19,160 bases of DNA from NCBI GenBank assembly GCA_023263235.1, contig JALQXE010000145.1:1-19160 (forward strand), in the 5' to 3' direction. Source of the stretch: Sediminibacterium sp. Lineage in GTDB: Bacteria > Bacteroidota > Bacteroidia > Chitinophagales > Chitinophagaceae. The notes under the pieces were generated by a model. The model searched no databases. It saw only the letters and a list, made by a program, of their open reading frames with translations, and was not told the origin of the DNA. Both the position numbers and the translations under genes were made by a program. Shown in pieces: positions 14,186 to 19,160 of the stretch; position 1 is the first letter of the stretch; the number at the start of each line of letters is the position of its first letter.

Positions 14186-15349
14186 TTAGTCCTCAGTTAC
14201 TTGAAAAACTAAAACCTGTCTATGACGATAAATCACTTTTTTGCCATTCTGTTCTGCAGGTGTCCATTTGGGGCCATTTTGTATAACTCTAACGGCTTCA
14301 TTTGCGGTACCGTATCCGGGATCATTTTCGGCTTTAACATCTGATATACTTCCATCTCTGGCTACAACAAAGGAAACAGTTACTCTATAATTACCTGCAG
14401 GTGCGCCATTTTCAACAGGCAAATCCCTGTTCAAATTTCTTGATAAAAATTTAGCCCAAGCATCATTGCCACCAGGGAATGTGGACGGAATTTGTACTGA
14501 TGTGAAAATTTTATCAGATTCTTCCTCTGTGGTTTTAGATCCAGACACTTTGTATTCATTATTAATATGTTCTCCACTATTCTCAGCTTTAGCAACATAC
14601 GCAAAAATTATTGGCGAAGTAGAAACCTCATATGGATAACTTAACCAAACTAGCAATGTATTAGGGTTTGTAAAATCAATAACTTGATTAAGTTTAATTT
14701 GATCTCTAATTTCCCATAAACGCTTAGCTTCTGCGGGTTTAATTTCAAATTCAACAAAATCACTTGTGTTACTAACAACATCTATAATTTTAATCTTCCA
14801 TAACCATGCATCCGCATTGTAATCCTTATCAGAAAGTGATAATTTAAAACGATTGGTTTTAGACAAATATGCAGAACTTTCAAATTTCACAATTTGACTT
14901 AAAACAGCGCTCATCAATTCATTCTTCTTATTTTTAAAATCAGTAATAGCCTTTGTTTTTCTATCTTCAAATTCATAGGAAGTTTCAAAAGAGCTTTTTA
15001 CAAATGATGCATTTAGTACTTTGAATTCTTTTTCAAAATCATTTTCCAAACTAACTTGCTGCTCTTTTAAACTTTGATACAATAAAGTTGCAGAGTCAAT
15101 ATTGGTATAAATTTTACCTTTAAATACTTGCTTCCATTCCTTATTAATTACCGTATTTTTTGGCGTACTTGTAGCTGTTGCTTTGGTTGTACTGGAAGTA
15201 CTAACATTATTGGTAGTCTTTACAACTACTTTTGGAATACGAGACGACGGAGGGGGTGGCGGCGGAGGGGGTGGCACCCTTCTTTGCCCTAATGTCTTTT
15301 CACTTATAATAAAAACAAGTATAATAAAAAAGATTCCTCTACAATTCAT
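14186..15349 (-). CDS. Periplasmic proline-rich protein with TonB C-terminal domain
   Basis: A protein of 387 residues from the ATG at 15349. A TTG seven codons upstream (15370) lies in a promoter box, and its extension adds an implausible head. A signal sequence (MNCRGIFFIILVFIISEKTLGQ) is followed at once by nine prolines (residues 26-34) and a Ser/Thr-rich linker to about 65. The middle, 70-200, is helical and rich in Lys/Glu, possibly coiled coil. The last 95 or so residues are a TonB C-terminal domain: FPGGNDAWAKFLSRNL opening, FVVARDGSISDVKAEND strand pair, and GPKWTPAEQNGKKVIYRHR. Classic TonB has an N-terminal membrane anchor; here the segment looks more like a cleavable signal, so the protein may be free in the periplasm and not powered by ExbBD. 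No exb genes or TonB-dependent receptor are near. Role unknown. Confidence 0.8.
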   Translation of the reverse strand: MNCRGIFFIILVFIISEKTLGQRRVPPPPPPPPPSSRIPKVVVKTTNNVSTSSTTKATATSTPKNTVINKEWKQVFKGKIYTNIDSATLLYQSLKEQQVSLENDFEKEFKVLNASFVKSSFETSYEFEDRKTKAITDFKNKKNELMSAVLSQIVKFESSAYLSKTNRFKLSLSDKDYNADAWLWKIKIIDVVSNTSDFVEFEIKPAEAKRLWEIRDQIKLNQVIDFTNPNTLLVWLSYPYEVSTSPIIFAYVAKAENSGEHINNEYKVSGSKTTEEESDKIFTSVQIPSTFPGGNDAWAKFLSRNLNRDLPVENGAPAGNYRVTVSFVVARDGSISDVKAENDPGYGTANEAVRVIQNGPKWTPAEQNGKKVIYRHRQVLVFQVTED

Positions 15350-15367
15350 ATTAAAATATATATAATT

Positions 15368-15375
15368 CAAATTTA
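15368..15375 (-). promoter_or_regulatory. -7 promoter box for the TonB-domain gene
   Basis: Minus-strand TAAATTTG matches TAnnTTTG exactly, 18 bases before the ATG at 15349. The nearby TTG (15370-15368) overlaps the box, which supports ATG as the real start. Confidence 0.45.
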
Positions 15376-15429
15376 ATGATTATATAGCAATATTTTAAAA
15401 TATAAATAAACAATAGCCCAATGAAAATA

Positions 15430-15461
15430 TTTGACTGAGTAGCCTAAAAAACATATCTTTA
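15430..15461 (+). promoter_or_regulatory. Promoter of the DUF4836-ABC-permease operon
   Basis: A -33 TTTG (15430-15433) and a -7 TATCTTTA (15454-15461, one mismatch to TAnnTTTG) are separated by exactly 20 bases, the best two-part promoter in the window. About 32 bases of leader lead to the ATG at 15494. No operator-like repeat overlaps it. Confidence 0.5.
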
Positions 15462-15493
15462 AATTATATTATATTTTAAATAAAATACTCACT

Positions 15494-17119
15494 ATGAAAA
15501 AGAAGATCATTATAGCCATTAGCGGTATTGCCGTATTGGGATTAGGTGCTTTGTTTTATGTTTACATGACATTTTTTAACGGTACCGACTTTTCAAAAAA
15601 CGTACCAAAAAATGCCATCATGGTCATGAAAGTGGATTTGATGGGTATGGGTAAAAAAATAAACTTAAAAGAAGCGAGCGAATCAAAAGTTTTTAGAAAA
15701 GAAGTTTTAGAAAACCTAAAATCTTCTCAAAAAGAAGTGTTAGAGAAAGTAATGGAGAATCCTACAAAGTCGGGTTTACAATTAGCCTCTAAGCCTACTT
15801 TATTTTTATATAATCATGCCAAAGATGAAGAAGAAGCTGTAATGGGTTTCATATTTGGGATTTCAGATAAAAAGAATTTCAGTGACTTTATTGAAAAAAT
15901 GTCAAAAGATATTACAGTAAAAGAACCAGATCAAGATGGTTTTTATTCAGCAAATTTATCAAGCGAGAAGTTTGTACTTTATTTTAATGACAAAGTGGGA
16001 GTTATTCTTCTTGATATTGACAACAAAAGCGTTGCTTTAAAAAGAGTAAGAGATGAAATTTTAACTTTAGATAAGAACAATTCTATTTTATCCAATGACG
16101 ATTACAATGCATTAAATAAACAAACCAACGACATGATGGTTTATTTTAATGGTTCTGAATTAGCAAAAGTTTTAGAAATAAATAAAATAGAAGTAAATGA
16201 CCAAATGAAGAATACAATGAAATCCATCCCCTATGCGATGACATTGAATTTTAACGAGGATGCAATTTCTATGAAAATGTTTGGATCAAAATCCAAGGAC
16301 GCCGCTACCGCTATATATAATGAAAGTGGATTTACAGAATCAGAATTAAAGAATATTGATCCCAAAGGTAGCCCACTAGCTTATTTTACAATGAACTTAA
16401 ACGTAAAAAAAGTATTGAACTTAATTAATGATCAAGCATCTACCAATATGGAAATTGCTAACTTTTTTAATCAGGTCGAAAATTTAGCAATGCAATTAAA
16501 CATCCCAAAAGAAAATTTATTAAATGTATTTGATGGCAAAATGAGCTTGTCCTTCTCAGGGTTAAAGCCAGCTAATTTTTCAGATTCCTCATTAATTTAC
16601 CAACCTGCAGTACCTTTTATTAATGGCTGGGCTCATTTAGGTAATAAAGAAGCAGCTACAAAACTTTTAGATTTAATGGTAACTGGCGGAGTACTTGATA
16701 ATAAAGATGGCATTTATGCTGAAAAAACCTTCCAAAGAACTCCTAGTGTATTTATGGCCATTAAGGGCAATGATTTTTACATATCTACCCAAGAAGAAAA
16801 TATTCAAAGCAAATTAAAGGGCGGTGACTGGAATGCTTTAAAAGAAGATTATGGCAAAAAAGATGTTTTAGCAAAATCAGCTACAGTGTATGCCGATTTA
16901 CGTTATTCAAGCTATGAGTCATTGTTAAAATCAAATTTGAATCAAAATGAATTAGAAGCAATGAATAAATTTAAAAACATATTGTCTTCTTTTAAAAGTG
17001 TTAGCATAACAGGTAATAGTAATGAAGCTGAAATGATTATTCAGTTTAGCGAGAAAAAAACAAATAGTTTACAAAGAATCATAGAGTTATTGCAAGAAGC
17101 GTATCGTTTAACAAGTTAA
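15494..17119 (+). CDS. Membrane-anchored DUF4836-like protein
   Basis: A protein of 541 residues with one N-terminal membrane helix (about 4-27) and no cysteine lipobox, so it is anchored in the inner membrane with most of the chain in the periplasm. The body looks like two related lobes. Each opens with a strand-rich stretch beginning at a proline (VPKNAIMVMKVDL at 37-49 and KGSPLAYFTMNLNVKKVLNL at 291-310), the pattern of DUF4836 family proteins, which have no known function. Later elements are SVFMAIKGNDFYIST at 418-432 and a helical tail. Asp, Glu and Lys are frequent and no catalytic motif is evident. It is first in an operon with an ABC ATPase (17 bases downstream) and an FtsX-type permease, so it may be the periplasmic partner or substrate receptor of that transporter. 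Family call moderate, role inferred. Confidence 0.65.
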   Translation: MKKKIIIAISGIAVLGLGALFYVYMTFFNGTDFSKNVPKNAIMVMKVDLMGMGKKINLKEASESKVFRKEVLENLKSSQKEVLEKVMENPTKSGLQLASKPTLFLYNHAKDEEEAVMGFIFGISDKKNFSDFIEKMSKDITVKEPDQDGFYSANLSSEKFVLYFNDKVGVILLDIDNKSVALKRVRDEILTLDKNNSILSNDDYNALNKQTNDMMVYFNGSELAKVLEINKIEVNDQMKNTMKSIPYAMTLNFNEDAISMKMFGSKSKDAATAIYNESGFTESELKNIDPKGSPLAYFTMNLNVKKVLNLINDQASTNMEIANFFNQVENLAMQLNIPKENLLNVFDGKMSLSFSGLKPANFSDSSLIYQPAVPFINGWAHLGNKEAATKLLDLMVTGGVLDNKDGIYAEKTFQRTPSVFMAIKGNDFYISTQEENIQSKLKGGDWNALKEDYGKKDVLAKSATVYADLRYSSYESLLKSNLNQNELEAMNKFKNILSSFKSVSITGNSNEAEMIIQFSEKKTNSLQRIIELLQEAYRLTS

Positions 17120-17136
17120 TCATTGAGAACAATCGC

Positions 17137-17784
17137 TTGAAAATAGCATTTAACAATATTACCCCCCTATCTTTTGAGTACAATCAAAAGGAAGACTCCA
17201 TTTGGGGATTCAATAATACACTTGAATCCCCAGGAGTTTATAAAGTAATTGCTTCAAGTGGGTCTGGCAAATCTACACTCATATCAATTCTTTCGGGCCT
17301 GAGATCGGATTATGCTGGAGATATAAAATATGATAACCAAAGCATACTAAATTTTAACGCAAAAGACTGGAGTGCATTAAGGAGTGAAAAAATTAGTTTA
17401 GTTTACCAGGATTTAAGATTATTCCCAGGACTTACGGTTCGTGAAAATATATTATTGTCACAAGATATTACAGGTGCCAATATTGCAACAGCAATGACTG
17501 AATTGGAAGCATTTGCATCAATAATGAATATTAGCAATCAATTGGATAAATTGGTAAAACATTTATCTTTTGGGCAAATGCAACGCGTTGCAATAATTCG
17601 TGCAATGATGCGCAATTATGAATGGTTAATATTGGATGAACCTTTTAGCCATTTAGATCAAACCAATGCAAATATTGCTTGGGAACTTATAACACAAGAA
17701 GCTAAGAAAAGAAATGCAGGCATCATAATTGCATGCCTAGATCCTTATGAATTCATTAAGGCCGATAAAATATTTCATTTATAA
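17137..17784 (+). CDS. ABC transporter ATP-binding protein with atypical H-loop
   Basis: Cytoplasmic ATPase of 215 residues that would power the adjacent permease. No ATG is available near the 5' end; a TTG at 17137 gives MKIAFNNITPLSF, a normal start for the family. Motifs: Walker A at 39-46 reads ASSGSGKS, with Ala where the first Gly of GxSGSGKS is usual; Q-loop Gln91 in VYQD; signature LSFGQ at 143-147; Walker B LILDE at 164-168 with catalytic Glu168; and D-loop SHLD at 171-174. The H-loop His near position 201 is replaced by Leu (IIACLDPYEF instead of a THDP-type motif). Lysine 45 and Glu168 remain, so ATP binding and perhaps hydrolysis are possible. It sits between the DUF4836 protein and the permease, and ends in the permease's own frame. 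The fold is certain; catalytic strength is not. Confidence 0.9.
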   Translation: MKIAFNNITPLSFEYNQKEDSIWGFNNTLESPGVYKVIASSGSGKSTLISILSGLRSDYAGDIKYDNQSILNFNAKDWSALRSEKISLVYQDLRLFPGLTVRENILLSQDITGANIATAMTELEAFASIMNISNQLDKLVKHLSFGQMQRVAIIRAMMRNYEWLILDEPFSHLDQTNANIAWELITQEAKKRNAGIIIACLDPYEFIKADKIFHL

Positions 17785-17793
17785 AAAATACAA

Positions 17794-19029
17794 GTGCGCA
17801 GTAACAAGCAAATACAAAAAATTCTTTCCTCCAACCACAAACCCTTCCAAATTGGATTGGCGATTGTGGGTTGTTTGATAGGCTTTTTTTTGATATTGGT
17901 TTCCGTTCAAAGCATTTTGAATTTTAAATACTTATTCTCTGATGCAAAACAAGGCATTGGTTCACAGTATATGGTAATTAATAAAAAAGTGAACTTGTTT
18001 AGCACTTTGAATTTTTCCAAAACTACTTTTACCAAAAAGGAAATTGATGAAATCTCTACTCACCCATCCATACAAAAGTTTTCGGCCTTTGTAGGCAATA
18101 AATTTGAGGCAGAAGCCTATTTAGAGATGAATGAGGGGCCAAGACAAGCCCGTTTAAGAACAGAATTATTCTTAGAAAGTGTAGACGATGAATTTATTGA
18201 TATTGAACTGGATAAATGGAAATGGGATTCTACTACGAATGAGATCCCAGTTATTTTACCTACTGACTTTATTAACTTGTATAACTTCACTTATGCTCCT
18301 TCCCGCGGATTACCCCAAATATCTAAAAATACAGTAAAGCTTTTTGGATTCTCCATCACTATAAGAGGAAACAACAACGAAAAAACATATAAAGGTAATA
18401 TCATTGGATTTAGTGATCGTATTTCTTCCATGTTGGTTCCTAAAAGCTTTTTAGATTTTGCCAATAATAAATATGGCCTTCCTGGCATAGGTTCTGAACA
18501 GTCAACTTATCGAATCATTACGGCAGTAAAACCAAATGAGTTAAGTAATTTCCAAGCTTTTTTAATGGAAAATAATTATGAAACCAACCAGGAATTATTA
18601 AAAAATGGGAAGTTCGTTGGGCTCATGTATTTGTTTATTTCTGTCATATTTATCATAGGCTTAATAATAACAATAAATGCCTTTACAGGTTTTATCTTGT
18701 ATTTCCATTTACTAATTTATCGTTCTAGAAACGAATTAGACTCTTTATTGCGTTTGGGTTTTTCACATTACAAACTCGTGCGTAATTACTTATTCCGTAT
18801 TACACTTATTATTATTCCTTTGGTGATTATAGCTTTGGCTGGTTTAATCCTATCCCAACAATACTTAGCCCAACTATTGTTTAAATACAATTTTGAAATC
18901 CCAGCGAGCATACATTTATACTCAGTGCTAGCCATGGTAAGCGTAACCGCTATTTTGGTATTCGTATTCTTTATTCAAATACGAAACGAGATATTTAAGA
19001 TTGGATTGCCTACGAAAAGTAGAGACTGA
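17794..19029 (+). CDS. FtsX/MacB-type ABC transporter permease
   Basis: Inner-membrane protein of 411 residues with the FtsX-like layout: one membrane helix near the N-terminus (about 19-43), a large extracytoplasmic domain (about 44-270), then three helices (about 274-304, 332-358 and 374-395). The loop between the second and third helices (RSRNELDSLLRLGFSHYKLVRN, 310-331) is the cytoplasmic coupling region typical of the family. A GTG at 17794 is the only sensible start; the next in-frame Met (residue 60) would remove the first helix. It begins 9 bases after the ATPase stop and is in the same frame. With only one permease gene a homodimer is expected. Families of this type move lipoproteins, peptides or drugs, or signal to periplasmic hydrolases, without moving a substrate in FtsEX. 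The cargo here is unknown. Confidence 0.85.
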   Translation: MRSNKQIQKILSSNHKPFQIGLAIVGCLIGFFLILVSVQSILNFKYLFSDAKQGIGSQYMVINKKVNLFSTLNFSKTTFTKKEIDEISTHPSIQKFSAFVGNKFEAEAYLEMNEGPRQARLRTELFLESVDDEFIDIELDKWKWDSTTNEIPVILPTDFINLYNFTYAPSRGLPQISKNTVKLFGFSITIRGNNNEKTYKGNIIGFSDRISSMLVPKSFLDFANNKYGLPGIGSEQSTYRIITAVKPNELSNFQAFLMENNYETNQELLKNGKFVGLMYLFISVIFIIGLIITINAFTGFILYFHLLIYRSRNELDSLLRLGFSHYKLVRNYLFRITLIIIPLVIIALAGLILSQQYLAQLLFKYNFEIPASIHLYSVLAMVSVTAILVFVFFIQIRNEIFKIGLPTKSRD

Positions 19030-19036
19030 TAATAAA

Positions 19037-19061
19037 AAAATCCCGCACTTGGCGGGATTTT
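19037..19061. terminator. Bidirectional terminator after the transporter operon
   Basis: AAAATCCCGC (19037-19046) and GCGGGATTTT (19052-19061) pair perfectly around the loop ACTTG. The plus side has TTTTAATTTT after the stem; the minus side runs into seven Ts, the stronger tail. It ends the DUF4836-ABC-permease operon and probably also a leftward transcript coming from beyond the right edge. Confidence 0.88.
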
Positions 19062-19160
19062 AATTTTCTAGGAAACCGTGGAGTCGTTAGGAGCACGTTG
19101 CTTCGGCACCATAATTTCCCCTAAAAGTCAATTATATCAATATTCTCGGCTTTAATTCAA
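19062..19160. other. Right-edge intergenic stretch with a GC-richer patch
   Basis: No gene is assigned. Bases 19071-19110 are clearly richer in G and C than the DNA on either side. On the minus strand they contain a 14-codon ORF (ATG at 19112-19110, TAG at 19070-19068, peptide starting MVPKQRAPND) preceded by AGGGGA at Shine-Dalgarno distance and followed within a few bases by the terminator. Whether this is a leader peptide, a small RNA or the tail of a broken gene cannot be decided here. Confidence 0.3.

Noticed and set aside
15350..15370. Upstream TTG start for the TonB-domain gene
   Set aside because: The TTG overlaps an exact -7 promoter box, and the added residues precede a normal signal peptide.
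17137..17784. ABC ATPase as a pseudogene because of missing key residues
   Set aside because: The frame is intact, Walker A Lys, signature, Walker B Glu and Q-loop are present, and the downstream permease is intact, so a changed function is more likely than decay.
19132..19160. C-terminus of a minus-strand gene entering from the right (short open frames ending near 19132 and 19120)
   Set aside because: Only 8-11 codons are visible and two frames look equally plausible, so no gene can be assigned.

Overview
The window is a slice of an AT-rich Bacteroidota chromosome, most likely from the Chitinophagales/Chitinophagaceae side of the phylum; the family placement is an inference from protein style, not a measured result. 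Signs of the phylum are promoter boxes of the TAnnTTTG type in front of many genes, almost no Shine-Dalgarno sequences, an rpsO-pnp pair close to lolA and ftsK, a periplasmic TonB-C-terminal protein, and families such as DUF1080 and DUF4836. Apart from one short GC-richer patch at the right edge, it looks like ordinary core or backbone chromosome. No transposase, integrase, phage gene, CRISPR array, rRNA or tRNA was found.

Left part (1-6782), all on the minus strand, in order of transcription: glutaryl-CoA dehydrogenase (gcdH-like), shikimate kinase (aroK), a DUF423 membrane protein overlapping aroK by 11 bases, the FtsK DNA translocase, a LolA-like lipoprotein carrier, ribosomal protein S15 (rpsO), and the first 245 codons of polynucleotide phosphorylase (pnp), cut by the window edge. 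The rpsO and pnp leaders both contain inverted repeats that could be autoregulatory RNA.

Middle part (6867-13047): a DctA-like C4-dicarboxylate symporter faces outward from gcdH. It converges on pyrF, which is preceded by an exported GH13 alpha-amylase-family enzyme. Divergent from that enzyme is a small lipoprotein gene. Next come a 50-codon membrane microprotein gene (10818-10970) with its own promoter box and a strong terminator, a NylB/beta-lactamase-fold serine hydrolase (minus), and a nitroreductase (plus). The last two diverge from a region with two inverted repeats.

Right part (13131-19160): a DUF1080 protein and a proline-rich TonB-C-terminal protein (both minus), then a plus-strand operon of three genes: a membrane-anchored DUF4836-like protein, an ABC ATPase and a single FtsX-type permease. 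The ATPase has a changed Walker A glycine and lacks the H-loop histidine. The ATPase starts at TTG and the permease at GTG, and these two genes lie in the same reading frame, separated by one TAA. This operon is the best candidate for an uncharacterised system here. A hairpin terminator closes it; the same hairpin, with a longer T-run on the other strand, probably also ends a minus-strand transcript entering from the right.
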